NCBI GenBank assembly: GCA_902495595.1 | Contig: CABUXV010000003.1 | Location: 42,430-106,429, forward strand | Direction of reading: 5' to 3' | Length of the DNA: 64,000 nucleotides | Source: an uncultured Eubacterium sp. | Lineage (GTDB): Bacteria; Bacillota; Clostridia; Peptostreptococcales; Anaerovoracaceae | Shown here: positions 53,057-62,107 of the stretch, in pieces | Layout: each line of letters begins with the position of its first letter | How positions within the stretch are numbered: the first letter of the stretch is position 1 | Made by a program: the position numbers and the translations under genes | Notes under the pieces: model-generated | What the model was told of the DNA's origin: nothing | Database searches by the model: none | The model's input: the letters and a program-made list of their open reading frames with translations, nothing else

Positions 53057-53536
53057 ATGTATAACATAGGTGATAAAATTGTACATCCGATGCACGGAGC
53101 AGGCACCATTAAAAAAATCGAGAAACATACAATACTCGGAAGTCTTAAGGAGTATTATGTTCTTGATGTATCTTGTGGTGGGATGGATGTAATGATACCT
53201 GTGGATAATTGCAGCAATATAGGTGTAAGGCCTGTAGTATCCGAAGAAAAAATTTCCGACGTAATATATGTTTTGGGAGGCGAATCAAGCCGAATGTCCG
53301 AGAACTGGAATAAACGATACAGGGAGAATATGGACAAGCTTAAAACCGGAGATATAAATTTAGTGGCCGAGATAGTCAGAAACCTTACGCGCACAGACAG
53401 AATGAAGAAGCTTTCCGCAGGGGAGAAAAAGATGCTGACAAACGCTTTGAAAGTATTGCAGAGTGAAATAATGGTGGTTAAAAATATATCTTCCGAGGAG
53501 GCTAAAAATATGATAGAGGATGCTATAACGTCTTAA
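53057..53536 (+). CDS. CarD-family RNA polymerase-binding regulator
   Basis: 159-residue protein of the CarD/CdnL/TRCF family. The N-terminal RNA-polymerase-interaction domain has IGDKIVHPMHGAGTIKKIEK and YYVLDVSCGGMDVMIPVDN; the helical C-terminal part (about 70-159) binds promoter DNA in relatives. ATG 53057 with TTGGAGG 6-12 bases upstream. It comes just before yacL, an arrangement repeated in many Clostridia. It probably stabilises open promoter complexes. Confidence 0.9.
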   Translation: MYNIGDKIVHPMHGAGTIKKIEKHTILGSLKEYYVLDVSCGGMDVMIPVDNCSNIGVRPVVSEEKISDVIYVLGGESSRMSENWNKRYRENMDKLKTGDINLVAEIVRNLTRTDRMKKLSAGEKKMLTNALKVLQSEIMVVKNISSEEAKNMIEDAITS

Positions 53537-53583
53537 AGACGGTTTAAGCATATAAATGCATTTGAAAGGAGGTGAAAATCAGT

Positions 53584-54696
53584 ATGCTTAGAAAACTGGT
53601 AAGAACTGTTTTTACTGTTGCGGGCGCCATAGTGGGATATGGTGTATTTTTGTTGGCGAAGTTTCTTATAGAATTTTCGGGCAATGAACAGTGGGTCGAT
53701 TTTTCCGGAACACAGGAGCTCTGTATTTCTACTTTATTTGCAATTATTTTTGGATTATTATTTTTCAGACTGACGCCAACTCTAAAAAAACAGGGGAACA
53801 AAGTGGCTGACAATATTGAATCGGATTTGCAGAAGATGTCTACAAATGACATCGTATTAGGTACTATCGGCCTTATTGCAGGTTTGATAATAGCATTTTT
53901 AATAAGCCAGATATATGTAGGTATAAAAGTTCCGTATCTTGATGTAATACTGAATATCATAACTTATATAATACTTGGATATTTGGGCATAACCGTAGCA
54001 ACGAAAAAAGGTTCTGATATAAAGGCTTTGTGGATTTCTTCGAGGAGAATTTCTTCTGTTGGAGGGGGAAAGAACAAGCAGAAAACGGATGCAGCACCTA
54101 AAATATTTGATACCAGCGTAATTATAGACGGAAGAATATCGGATATAATGAAAACTGGGTTTATAGAGGGACCCATAGTAATACCTGAATTTGTCCTTGT
54201 AGAATTAAGACATATAGCTGATTCTTCTGATGCTTTAAAGAGAAACAGAGGACGAAGAGGTCTGGATATTCTAAACAAAATTCAGAGCGATTACGGAATA
54301 GAAATATACAATACGGAAGCGGAAAAGGCTTTGGATGAGATTCCCGAGGTTGATGTAAAGCTTTTGAAACTGGCTCAGATAATGAATGGCAAAGTAGTTA
54401 CAAATGATTTTAATTTGAACAAAGTAGCAGGTATTAAAGGCGTAGAGGTTTTGAACATAAATGAACTGGCAAATACGCTGAAGCCCGTTGTGCTGCCCGG
54501 AGAGGAAATGATACTGTCTCTCGTAAAAGAAGGCAAGGAAAATCATCAGGCTGTCGCTTATCTTGATGACGGAACTATGATAGTAGTTGAAGAGGGAAAG
54601 AGATTTATAGGTCAAACTATCAAAGCATTGGTTACAAGCGTTCTTCAGACTTCAGCCGGCAGAATGATATTTGCTAAACCTGCGGGAAGCAGATAG
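53584..54696 (+). CDS. YacL-like PIN/TRAM membrane protein
   Basis: 370 residues. Several N-terminal membrane helices (LVRTVFTVAGAIVGYGVFLL and on to about 145), then a PIN nuclease domain (KIFDTSVIIDGRISDIMKTG, FVLVELRHIADSSD, VVTNDFNLNKVAGIKGVEVL with the four acidic metal ligands Asp, Glu, Asp, Asp), then a TRAM RNA-binding domain (GEEMILSLVKEGKENHQAVA). GGAGGTGA lies 10-17 bases before ATG 53584. In Bacillus yacL stands in the same neighbourhood (radA-disA-yacL-ispD). Its cellular job is not established. Confidence 0.88.
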   Translation: MLRKLVRTVFTVAGAIVGYGVFLLAKFLIEFSGNEQWVDFSGTQELCISTLFAIIFGLLFFRLTPTLKKQGNKVADNIESDLQKMSTNDIVLGTIGLIAGLIIAFLISQIYVGIKVPYLDVILNIITYIILGYLGITVATKKGSDIKALWISSRRISSVGGGKNKQKTDAAPKIFDTSVIIDGRISDIMKTGFIEGPIVIPEFVLVELRHIADSSDALKRNRGRRGLDILNKIQSDYGIEIYNTEAEKALDEIPEVDVKLLKLAQIMNGKVVTNDFNLNKVAGIKGVEVLNINELANTLKPVVLPGEEMILSLVKEGKENHQAVAYLDDGTMIVVEEGKRFIGQTIKALVTSVLQTSAGRMIFAKPAGSR

Positions 54697-54706
54697 GTGA
54701 TGTGAT

Positions 54707-55852
54707 ATGTATAAAAATAAAAAAGTAGCTGTTATAATCGCGGCTGCCGGAAAAGGCAGCAGATTGGGAGCATCTGTTCCCAAACAGTATCTTAAGATAG
54801 GCGGAGAACCTGTAATCTTGAAAGCTCTCAAGACATTTTCAGCATTGAGTGAAATCGACTATATATTCATAGTAACCAATGAGGAATACATTGAACACTG
54901 TCATAGCATAGTTGAAGATAATAATATACAAAAAGTTGAAGGTATAGTAAAGGGCGGAAAAGAACGGCAGGATTCGGTTTATAATGCGCTGCAGGAAATA
55001 AATCGCGTCCGTCCGGGAACGGCATATGTTCTCATACATGACGGAGCACGGCCATATGTAAGCGAAGAGGTTATTCTGAACGTAATAAAAACCACATCTG
55101 ATAAAGGAGCTGCGGTGGCGTGTGTTGCCATGAAAAACAGCGTAAGAAAAACTGCCGGTGACGGAAGCCGGAGCGTGGACAGAAATGATTATTTTTCCGT
55201 TCAGACACCTCAGGGATTTAAGAAAGCGGATTTAATAGACGCTTACGATAAAGCTTTGCGGGATGGTTTTCATGCAGCAGATGACGCCAGTCTTGTGGAG
55301 AGAGCCGGATATAAAGTAGAAGTTGTAAACGGTGATTATCAAAATATAAAGATAACTACTAAGGAGGACTTGCCTATGGAAAACAGAGTCGGTACGGGAT
55401 TTGATGTGCATCGTTTTGCCGAACACAGGAAACTGATTCTCGGCGGAGTGGAAATACCTTATGAAAAAGGACTTGACGGACATTCCGATGCTGATGTTCT
55501 TGTTCATGCCGTTATGGATGCGCTTTTAGGCGCTGCGGCTTTAGGTGATATAGGAAGACTTTTTCCTGATAGTGATGAAAAGTATAAAGGAATATCCAGT
55601 CTTGTTCTTCTTTCAGAAGTAAAAAAGCTGCTTTCAGAACATTTTTTCCATATAGGGAATATAGATGTTACTGTAATTGCGCAGAAACCTAAGATAAGTC
55701 CGTATATAAAGAACATGGAAGACAGCATATCAAATGTATTGAATCTGGAAAAAAGCAGGATAAATATAAAGGGAACGACGACTGAAAAGCTGGGGTTTAT
55801 AGGCCGGGAAGAGGGAATTGCAGCTGAGGCTGTATGCTCAATATATAGATAA
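54707..55852 (+). CDS. ispDF: Bifunctional IspD-IspF (MEP pathway of isoprenoid synthesis)
   Basis: 381 residues. Residues 1-222 are IspD, which makes CDP-methylerythritol: [34 protein letters not shown]. Residues 224-381 are IspF, which forms the cyclic diphosphate: [47 protein letters not shown]. The zinc ligands Asp and His of GFDVH and the later His are present. At the junction an in-frame ATG (55376) is preceded by AAGGAGG with 8-base spacing, so free IspF may also be made. AGGTGATG precedes the main ATG. yacL is upstream, proS downstream. Confidence 0.95.
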   Translation: MYKNKKVAVIIAAAGKGSRLGASVPKQYLKIGGEPVILKALKTFSALSEIDYIFIVTNEEYIEHCHSIVEDNNIQKVEGIVKGGKERQDSVYNALQEINRVRPGTAYVLIHDGARPYVSEEVILNVIKTTSDKGAAVACVAMKNSVRKTAGDGSRSVDRNDYFSVQTPQGFKKADLIDAYDKALRDGFHAADDASLVERAGYKVEVVNGDYQNIKITTKEDLPMENRVGTGFDVHRFAEHRKLILGGVEIPYEKGLDGHSDADVLVHAVMDALLGAAALGDIGRLFPDSDEKYKGISSLVLLSEVKKLLSEHFFHIGNIDVTVIAQKPKISPYIKNMEDSISNVLNLEKSRINIKGTTTEKLGFIGREEGIAAEAVCSIYR

Positions 55853-55865
55853 GGAGAAGACACTG

Positions 55866-57596
55866 ATGAAATTATCAAAAATGCATTTAAAAACTCTCAG
55901 GGAGGTTCCTAACGAGGCTGAGATACCAAGTCATATATTGCTTTTGAGAGCAGGCATGATAAGAAAGCTGGTATCAGGAGTATATGGGTTTATGCCTTTA
56001 GGATGGAAGTCCGTAAGAAAAATAGAGGATATAATCAGGCAGGAAATGGATAATGCCGGAGGACAGGAGATTCACATGTCAGCGGTTCAGCCGGCAGAAC
56101 TTTGGGAGGAATCCGGAAGATGGTTTGCATATGGTCCGGAGCTTTGGAGACTAAAAGACAGGAATGGAAGAGAATTTTGTCTTGGTCCTACCCATGAAGA
56201 AATATTTACGGATATAGTAAGAAATGATATATCTTCTTATAGACAGCTTCCGGTTAATTTATATCAGATACAGACAAAATACAGGGATGAAGCAAGACCG
56301 AGATTCGGACTTATGAGGAGCAGAGAATTCATAATGAAAGATGCATATTCATTTGATAAGGATTATGATGGTCTTGATAAAAGTTATGAAGAAATGTATG
56401 CTGCGTATGAGAAAATATTTACAAGATGCGGCTTAACTTTCAGACCTGTTGAAGCTGACACAGGAGCTATCGGAGGGAGCAATTCCCACGAATTTACAGC
56501 GATTTCGGATGTAGGCGAAAGTGAGATAGCTTACTGTGAAAAGTGTAATATGGCGGCGACCGTTGAAAGGGCGGAGTGTGTTGATGCAAGTCCTCAGAAT
56601 GATATTGCAGAACTTGCCATGGAAGAAATAAATACTCCGGGAACTAAGACGATAGAAGATGTCGCAGCCTATTTGAAACTTGACAAAAAGCAGACTATAA
56701 AGGCTCTGCTCTTTGTAATATATGATGAAAAGGGAAATGAAAACGGATATGTAGCTGCGTTTGTGAGAGGTGACAGAGAGCTTAATATGACTAAACTTGT
56801 AAACGCACTAAATATACCGGAGCATGCCATTGAATTTGCAGATGAAGAAAAGATGTCGGCTGCTACAGGATGTGTAGGAGGCTTTACAGGTCCCGTAGGT
56901 CTTCATGACTGTAAAATAGTAGTGGACAGCGAATTGCCGGGACTTAAGAACATGTGCGCCGGGGCATGTAAAGAGGACTATCATCTGGTAAATGTGAATT
57001 ACGGAAGAGATTACACTGCGGATATCGTAACTGATATAAAAATTCTTGCAGAAGGCGATGAGTGTCCTGTGTGCGGTGCTCCCGTAAAGCACGCAAGAGG
57101 AATAGAAGTCGGTCAGGTGTTTAAGCTGGGAACCAAGTACAGTGAATCCATGGGTGCTGTTTATAAAGATGAGAATATGCACGATAAACCTATCGTAATG
57201 GGATGTTACGGAATAGGGGTTACGAGAACTCTAGCGGCTGTAGTAGAGCAGCATCACGATGAAAACGGCATAATATGGCCTATGTCGGTAGCTCCTTATC
57301 ATGTGATAATAACGCTTATGAAACCTGATGATGAAGTTCAGGCAAAGACCGCGGATAAGATTTACGAAGAACTTTGCAGTGCAGGAGCAGATGTAATGCT
57401 CGATGACAGAAAAGAACGTCCGGGAGTTAAATTTAAAGATGCTGACCTCCTGGGAATTCCTATAAGAATAACCGTAGGCAGAGGCGCGGCCCAAGGAATT
57501 GTAGAATACAAGATGAGAAGAGATTCGGATAAGGAAGAGCTTTCAGTAGAGGAAAGCATTTCAAAAGCTATAAAAACTATCAATGAGGAGAAATAG
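55866..57596 (+). CDS. proS: Prolyl-tRNA synthetase (bacterial type with editing domain)
   Basis: 576 residues. Class II core with motif 2 KYRDEARPRFGLMRSREFIMKD and motif 3 CYGIGVTRTLAAVVEQHH. The YbaK-like editing insert lies between about 225 and 405 (NTPGTKTIEDVAAYLKLDKK, FVRGDRELNMTKL, GFTGPVGL). The anticodon-binding domain follows (VAPYHVIITLMKP). ATG 55866 has AAGGAGA 8-14 bases before it; an upstream extension inside ispDF is not used. Follows ispDF by 13 bases. Confidence 0.96.
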   Translation: MKLSKMHLKTLREVPNEAEIPSHILLLRAGMIRKLVSGVYGFMPLGWKSVRKIEDIIRQEMDNAGGQEIHMSAVQPAELWEESGRWFAYGPELWRLKDRNGREFCLGPTHEEIFTDIVRNDISSYRQLPVNLYQIQTKYRDEARPRFGLMRSREFIMKDAYSFDKDYDGLDKSYEEMYAAYEKIFTRCGLTFRPVEADTGAIGGSNSHEFTAISDVGESEIAYCEKCNMAATVERAECVDASPQNDIAELAMEEINTPGTKTIEDVAAYLKLDKKQTIKALLFVIYDEKGNENGYVAAFVRGDRELNMTKLVNALNIPEHAIEFADEEKMSAATGCVGGFTGPVGLHDCKIVVDSELPGLKNMCAGACKEDYHLVNVNYGRDYTADIVTDIKILAEGDECPVCGAPVKHARGIEVGQVFKLGTKYSESMGAVYKDENMHDKPIVMGCYGIGVTRTLAAVVEQHHDENGIIWPMSVAPYHVIITLMKPDDEVQAKTADKIYEELCSAGADVMLDDRKERPGVKFKDADLLGIPIRITVGRGAAQGIVEYKMRRDSDKEELSVEESISKAIKTINEEK

Positions 57597-57601
57597 TATA
57601 A

Positions 57602-58255
57602 ATGAGCTTTATTTCCCTGATGGAACTCATAGGAACGGTTGCATTTGCAGTGTCGGGTGCGTTGGTGGCTATAGAAAAAAAACTTGATTATTACGGAATA
57701 ATATTTTTGGCGATAATAACAGCAGTAGGCGGAGGAATTATACGTGACATCATAATAAACCTTCCTCTGCCTATTGCTATTGAAAATCCATTATACGTTA
57801 TAATCAGCATAGCTTCTGCGGCAGTTGTTATTTTGTTTTACAAACTGGTAAATAAGCTTCAGATGTTTATAAATATATTTGATGCCATAGGGCTTGCGGC
57901 GTTTACGGCTATAGGAGCTAAGGCTGCATTGAGCAATGACGTATATACGCCCTTTGTAGTTATAACTCTGGCTTTGCTTACAGGAACAGGCGGAGGCATA
58001 CTGAGAGATGTTTTCGCTAAGGAAATCCCTTTTGTCTTTAGAAAAGAGGTATATGCAGTGGCTTCAATTGCAGGGGCTGTGGCATTTTTGATATCTCATA
58101 TGTATTTGGATTTGAACTTAACTATGTACATATGTTTTGGTACTACTTTGGTTATAAGATTGATATCCATTAAGTTTAACTGGCATCTTGCAAAGGTAAA
58201 AACAGGAGTCCTTATTGATGAAACACAAGAAAATGAGCATGATAGCCCGGAATAA
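57602..58255 (+). CDS. TRIC-type trimeric cation channel / UPF0126 family protein
   Basis: 217-residue membrane protein made of a tandem repeat of three helices: the first half has AVSGALVAIEKKLDYYGIIF and AVGGGIIRDIII, the second AAFTAIGAKAAL and LLTGTGGGILRDVF, with a seventh helix near the end. The GGGxxRD motifs are typical of the family, whose members behave as potassium-permeable channels. It follows proS by five bases and overlaps the chromate transporter gene. Some relatives may transport small metabolites such as glycine, so the substrate is not certain. Confidence 0.85.
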   Translation: MSFISLMELIGTVAFAVSGALVAIEKKLDYYGIIFLAIITAVGGGIIRDIIINLPLPIAIENPLYVIISIASAAVVILFYKLVNKLQMFINIFDAIGLAAFTAIGAKAALSNDVYTPFVVITLALLTGTGGGILRDVFAKEIPFVFRKEVYAVASIAGAVAFLISHMYLDLNLTMYICFGTTLVIRLISIKFNWHLAKVKTGVLIDETQENEHDSPE

Positions 58256-58808
58256 AAGTCTGAATTTATTTTGGGAATTTTTTAAGATAGGATTGTTTAC
58301 TATCGGCGGAGGCATGGCCATGATTCCGCAGATACAGCAAGTGGTTGTAAAAGATAAAAAATGGCTTGACGAGGAAGAGATGATAGACTGTATCGCAGTC
58401 AGTCAGTCCATGCCGGGAGTTATAGCAATTAACAGCGCCACTTATATAGGAAAGAAAACAAATGGATTCAGAGGAGCTTTATCCGCTACAATAGGCGTTG
58501 TTCTTCCATCTTTTATAATTATTATATTGGCGGTTACTTTTCTTGGAGCAATAGGAGATAATCGATATGTGCAGGGAGCTTTTACAGGAATAAAAGCTGC
58601 CGTATGTGCTTTAATCCTTGTTTCGGCTGTAAGGCTGGGCAGGCAGATTTTGAAAAACTGGTTTCAATGGATTTTAGCTGCAGCATCTTTTGCAGCTATA
58701 GGAATATTTGGAATTACTGCTGTCCTTGCGATTCTTGCAGGAGCTGTGTTTGGTATAATTTATAATGTAATAAATGCTAAACAGACGGACAGGGAGGATA
58801 AAAAATGA
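58218..58808 (+). CDS. Chromate transporter family protein, half 1
   Basis: 196-residue short-chain ChrA-type protein, one of two half-length genes. The family signature FFKIGLFTIGGGMAMIPQI, followed by VAVSQSMPGVIAINSATYIG, is present, with several more membrane helices. ATG 58218 has AGGAG 9 bases upstream; this lies inside the end of the channel gene, 38 bases of overlap. It overlaps half 2 by ATGA. In short-chain systems both halves are needed for chromate efflux; in anaerobic hosts another anion may be the real substrate. Confidence 0.88.
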   Translation: MKHKKMSMIARNKSLNLFWEFFKIGLFTIGGGMAMIPQIQQVVVKDKKWLDEEEMIDCIAVSQSMPGVIAINSATYIGKKTNGFRGALSATIGVVLPSFIIIILAVTFLGAIGDNRYVQGAFTGIKAAVCALILVSAVRLGRQILKNWFQWILAAASFAAIGIFGITAVLAILAGAVFGIIYNVINAKQTDREDKK

Positions 58809-59374
58809 TTTATTTTCATATATTCTTCATGTTTTTTAAAATAGGACTGTTTAGCTTCGGCGGGGGGCTCGCCATGCTTCCGCTTATATTTCAGAGTGTT
58901 CAGGAGCTGGGATTTATGACATCTGCGGAGTTTTCCGATTTGGTTGCTCTTTCTCAAGTTACCCCGGGACCTATAGCGGTGAATGCTGCGACTTTTGTAG
59001 GGTTTAATTATTCCGGTTTGGGGGGAGCTGTTGTTGCAACATTAGGTGTGTGTCTGCCTTCTTTTGCTCTTATGATTATAGTGGTAAAGTTTATCGAGCG
59101 GTTCAACAGCAGCCGGATTATGCAGGGGGCTTTTATGGGGATACGTCCTGTAACAGTTGGCCTGATAGCTGCAGCTGTCATATTTGTAAGCGAGTCTGTA
59201 CTTGTAAAAGGGTCGCTTATTTCGGCGAAATTATTTGAACTCGGGCTTAATTATTTTAATTGGATTCCGATTATATTGTTTGCGGCAACTTTAATACTTG
59301 TATGTGTTTTTAAAGTGAAACCCATAAAACTTATGATTGTTATGGGTATAGCGGGGGCTTTATTATGTGGATAG
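58805..59374 (+). CDS. Chromate transporter family protein, half 2
   Basis: 189-residue partner of half 1, from the same domain family: FKIGLFSFGGGLAMLPLIF and VALSQVTPGPIAVNAATFVG. It starts four bases before the end of half 1 and has GGGAGGA upstream. The two are homologous and probably inserted in opposite orientation in the membrane to make a complete transporter. It overlaps the Nudix gene by 10 bases. Confidence 0.88.
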   Translation: MIYFHIFFMFFKIGLFSFGGGLAMLPLIFQSVQELGFMTSAEFSDLVALSQVTPGPIAVNAATFVGFNYSGLGGAVVATLGVCLPSFALMIIVVKFIERFNSSRIMQGAFMGIRPVTVGLIAAAVIFVSESVLVKGSLISAKLFELGLNYFNWIPIILFAATLILVCVFKVKPIKLMIVMGIAGALLCG

Positions 59375-59823
59375 GCGGAGTAAGGGTAATAATTTTAGAT
59401 GATAAAAAACGAATGCTGATGGTAAAACAGCGCCACGAAGACAGGGATATCTGGATGGTTCCCGGAGGTGGAATAGAAGAGGGTGAAAGCTCGATAGAGG
59501 CTGCTGTAAGGGAAGTTGAAGAGGAGACAGGTCTTGATGCGGATATTGAAAAACTCATATGGCATGTAGAGGAGGTATCTGACAGAGGACAGAGGTTTGT
59601 AAACTTTTTTACGGGAAGCATTAGAGGAGGAGATTTGGCTCTTGGAAAGGATCCTGAATTTGATGAAAACCATCAGGTTTTAAGGGAAGTTAAATTTTTG
59701 ACAAGACAGGAAATAAACGGATTGGAACATATCTATCCTGAATACCTTAAAGACGAATTTTGGAGAGTACTGGACGGGGATTATTTGGGATACGATGTGT
59801 TTAAGATAAGAGAAAAAAGATAA
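59365..59823 (+). CDS. Nudix hydrolase
   Basis: 152-residue enzyme that hydrolyses nucleoside diphosphates linked to another group. The Nudix box is complete: GGGIEEGESSIEAAVREVEE and ETGLDA, about residues 32-57. Substrate unknown. It overlaps the chromate transporter gene by 10 bases; its last base is the first base of the next upstream reading frame. Transcribed as part of the same run as proS. Confidence 0.9.
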   Translation: MWIGGVRVIILDDKKRMLMVKQRHEDRDIWMVPGGGIEEGESSIEAAVREVEEETGLDADIEKLIWHVEEVSDRGQRFVNFFTGSIRGGDLALGKDPEFDENHQVLREVKFLTRQEINGLEHIYPEYLKDEFWRVLDGDYLGYDVFKIREKR

Positions 59824-59876
59824 TGTCTGATAGGCAATATGATAATATTGCTTTTAATAATGAGGAGGATATTTTA

Positions 59877-60359
59877 ATGAAATACGTAAGAATCGAAATG
59901 GAAAACGGAGATGTAATGAGAGGAGAATTATATCCTGAGAAAGCTCCTGAAACTGTTGCAAATTTTGAAAAACTTGTCAATGAAGGATTTTATGACGGTT
60001 TGATTTTTCACAGAGTAATACCTGGATTTATGATTCAGGGCGGATGCCCTGACGGAACCGGTATGGGAGGCCCGGGATATACTATAAAGGGAGAGTTTTC
60101 AATGAATGGCTTTGATAATGATATTAAACATGACAGAGGTGTTTTGTCCATGGCAAGAACTATGGCTCCTAATTCAGCCGGTTCACAGTTCTTTATAATG
60201 GTTGAATCTGCACCTCATCTGGATGGTCAGTACGCAGCTTTCGGAAAAATTACAGAAGGAATGGAAGCCGCAGATAAAATCGTTGCTCAGCCAAGAAATA
60301 AGATGGATAAACCTGATGAACCTCAGGTTATGAAAAAAGTAACGATAGAAGAGGAATAA
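59877..60359 (+). CDS. Cyclophilin-type peptidyl-prolyl isomerase
   Basis: 160-residue cytosolic cyclophilin that speeds proline cis-trans isomerisation. Active-site segments: LIFHRVIPGFMIQGGCP, GTGMGGPGYTIKGEF, MARTMAPNSAGSQFFIMV, LDGQYAAFGKI. No signal peptide. ATG 59877 has GAGGAGG 8-14 bases before it; the in-frame ATG 59823 upstream lacks such a site and would add 18 unrelated residues. Last gene before the T-box promoter. Confidence 0.93.
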   Translation: MKYVRIEMENGDVMRGELYPEKAPETVANFEKLVNEGFYDGLIFHRVIPGFMIQGGCPDGTGMGGPGYTIKGEFSMNGFDNDIKHDRGVLSMARTMAPNSAGSQFFIMVESAPHLDGQYAAFGKITEGMEAADKIVAQPRNKMDKPDEPQVMKKVTIEEE

Positions 60360-60400
60360 AAAAGCATTTCTGAAAGTGTATTAAAAGTGCGTTATATGTA

Positions 60401-60429
60401 TTGACATATTAAAAATCAAGTGGTAATAT
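60401..60429 (+). promoter_or_regulatory. Promoter of the T-box transcript
   Basis: TTGACA (60401-60406), 17-base spacer, TAATAT (60424-60429), about 20 bases before the start of T-box stem I. Confidence 0.8.
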
Positions 60430-60450
60430 TACTCACATATTAATAGTAAA

Positions 60451-60711
60451 CCGAAGACGAGGAAGTAAAACTGATATACGGTTTCAAAGAGAGTTCGGGG
60501 TGGTGGAATCCGGATAAACGCAGTTTCAGTAAATGGGCCTCCGAGGGCGATGTGAAAGAGGATTCAGCAAGTTCTCGAGTAGCTGAGACGTGATGCCGAC
60601 GTAACGGGCAAGGAGTGTGATGGCACTCTGCAGAGAGAATGCAACTTGCATTAAACAAGGTGGTACCGCAGGCTAACGCTTGTCCTTGAACAGAGGATGA
60701 GCGTTTTTTTT
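60451..60711 (+). ncRNA. T-box leader, probably tryptophan-specific
   Basis: tRNA-sensing leader. Stem I: GAGG (60459-60462) pairs with CCTC (60538-60541), AAACTG (60468-60473) with CAGTTT (60521-60526). Between them AAGTA on one side and CAGTAAATGGG on the other make the specifier loop; the codon that fits best is TGG (60534-60536), tryptophan. AGAG and GGTGGTGG distal motifs follow in place. The T-box sequence AAGGTGGTACCGC is at 60657-60669. Uncharged tRNA-Trp should prevent the terminator at 60675-60711. Confidence 0.88.
60675..60711 (+). terminator. T-box terminator
   Basis: 12-bp stem AACGCTTGTCCT / AGGATGAGCGTT with two G-T pairs, then eight T. It is the switch element of the T-box leader. 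Confidence 0.88.
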
Positions 60712-60720
60712 ATGACCTGC

Positions 60721-61006
60721 CCGTATCTTCGATACGGCGCGCAGGTCAAACGCGAGAATCACAGCAGCTCTGCTGCGTGGTGATTTTACCGCGGCCTGCC
60801 CGTATCTTTGATACGGATGTGATTTCTGAAGACTGCCCGTATCTTTGATACGGATGTGATTTCTGAAGACTGCCCGTATCTTTGATACGGCAGTAATTTC
60901 AAACCGGCTGAAGCCGGAGAAATCTTGCATGAGACCTTCCGTGTTTTGCAGAGCAAAACAGGATAGGGCTTCAGCGCGCAGGTCAAACGCGAGAATCACA
61001 GCAGCT
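60721..61006. repeat. Hairpin-repeat block between the T-box and the ABC transporter
   Basis: Four copies of a perfect hairpin CCGTATC-TTY-GATACGG at 60721-60737, 60800-60816, 60837-60853 and 60874-60890, the last three at a 37-base period with the unit linker GGATGTGATTTCTGAAGAC. A 33-base direct repeat, starting GCGCGCAGGTCAAACGCGAG, occurs at 60737-60769 and 60974-61006. Other small perfect hairpins: GCAGC/GCTGC, CCGGCtgaaGCCGG, GTTTTGCagaGCAAAAC. Non-coding. Confidence 0.85.
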
Positions 61007-61077
61007 TTGGCTGTATGCTTTGCAGAGACTCCTGAGTTTATTAAAACCTAAGGATTGCAAAGAAAGAGAGGAAGAAA

Positions 61078-62073
61078 ATGAAAAAGAGAAGTTTGGCAAT
61101 TTTAGCAGCGTTATTGGTTGTTGCGGCGGCAGTTTTGGCTGGGTGCGGCGGCAAGACTGAAAAAGATGGTGATGTTATTAAAATAGGTGTCGTTCAGTTA
61201 GTGGAGCATACATCGCTTGACCAGATAAGGGAGTCGATAATAGACCAGCTTGAAGAGGATGGTTATACTGATGGAGATAACATTGTGATAGACTATCAGA
61301 ATGCGCAGAACGAACAATCCAATCTTAAAACCATATGCCAGGGATTTGTTGCAGATGATGTAGATGCAATAGTAGCGATAACAACGCCGGCTGCTCAGGT
61401 TGCAATGGGCGAAACAAGTGATATACCTATCGTATTCTCAGCTGTTACAGACCCGGTTGCATCAGAAGTGGTTTCGGATTTGGAAAATCCCGGAGGAAAT
61501 GTAACAGGAACATCGGATGCCATATCAGTTGAACAGATTTTAGAACTGGCAAAGGAAATAACTCCTGATTTTAAAACTGTAGGCGCGCTATATAATTCAA
61601 GTGAAACAAACTCGGTTTCAGTAATTGAAGACCTTAAGGAATATGCAGAAGAGAATGGCTTAAAGGTTGAGGAAGCGGCGATAACAAGTGCTAATGAGAT
61701 TCAGCCGGCTGCTCAGAGCCTTTCCAAAAAATGTGATATAGTATTTTCTCCTATTGATAATACGGTAGCATCATCGATAGCGACAGCTAACGAAGTGTTT
61801 ATAGGAGCTAAAATTCCTTTTTATGTAGCGGCTGATTCAATGGTAAAGGATGGCGCTTTGGCTACATGCGGAATCAACTATGAAATTCTCGGACAGGAAA
61901 CTGCAAAGATGATAGAAGAAATCATAGAAGGAGGAAATCCTGCTGAAATGTCCGTTAAGACTATGGAAGAATTTGACGTTTACATCAATAGTGAAACGGC
62001 AGAGGATTTAGGTATAACCATTCCTAAAGCAGTTTTGGATAAAGCTACGGATTTAGCAAAAGAAGACCTTTAA
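61078..62073 (+). CDS. trpX: ABC transporter substrate-binding lipoprotein, TrpX-like
   Basis: 331 residues, family ABC_sub_bind. Signal peptide with lipobox LAGC (Cys23) anchors it outside the membrane. Domain pattern: IGVVQLVEHTSLDQIRESI, IVFSAVTDPVASEVV, NVTGTSDAISVEQIL, FYVAADSMVKDGALATCGINY. In other Firmicutes this family with its two partners is controlled by tryptophan or tyrosine T-boxes and named TrpXYZ. The gene is 360 bases after the T-box terminator; GAGAGGAAG lies before the ATG. Substrate: tryptophan or another aromatic amino acid, from the specifier codon. Confidence 0.88.
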   Translation: MKKRSLAILAALLVVAAAVLAGCGGKTEKDGDVIKIGVVQLVEHTSLDQIRESIIDQLEEDGYTDGDNIVIDYQNAQNEQSNLKTICQGFVADDVDAIVAITTPAAQVAMGETSDIPIVFSAVTDPVASEVVSDLENPGGNVTGTSDAISVEQILELAKEITPDFKTVGALYNSSETNSVSVIEDLKEYAEENGLKVEEAAITSANEIQPAAQSLSKKCDIVFSPIDNTVASSIATANEVFIGAKIPFYVAADSMVKDGALATCGINYEILGQETAKMIEEIIEGGNPAEMSVKTMEEFDVYINSETAEDLGITIPKAVLDKATDLAKEDL

Positions 62074-62107
62074 ATAGAATATATTAAATACAAAAGGAAG
62101 AATTGAA

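Noticed and set aside
60800..60890. Regular 37-base spacing that resembles a CRISPR array
   Set aside because: The whole unit, linker included, is repeated; there are no unique spacers, and no cas genes are near.
60673..60999. Minus-strand open frames of 108 and 66 codons across the hairpin-repeat block
   Set aside because: They are made of the repeated hairpins read in two frames, run through the T-box terminator, have no ribosome-binding site and give repetitive low-complexity protein.
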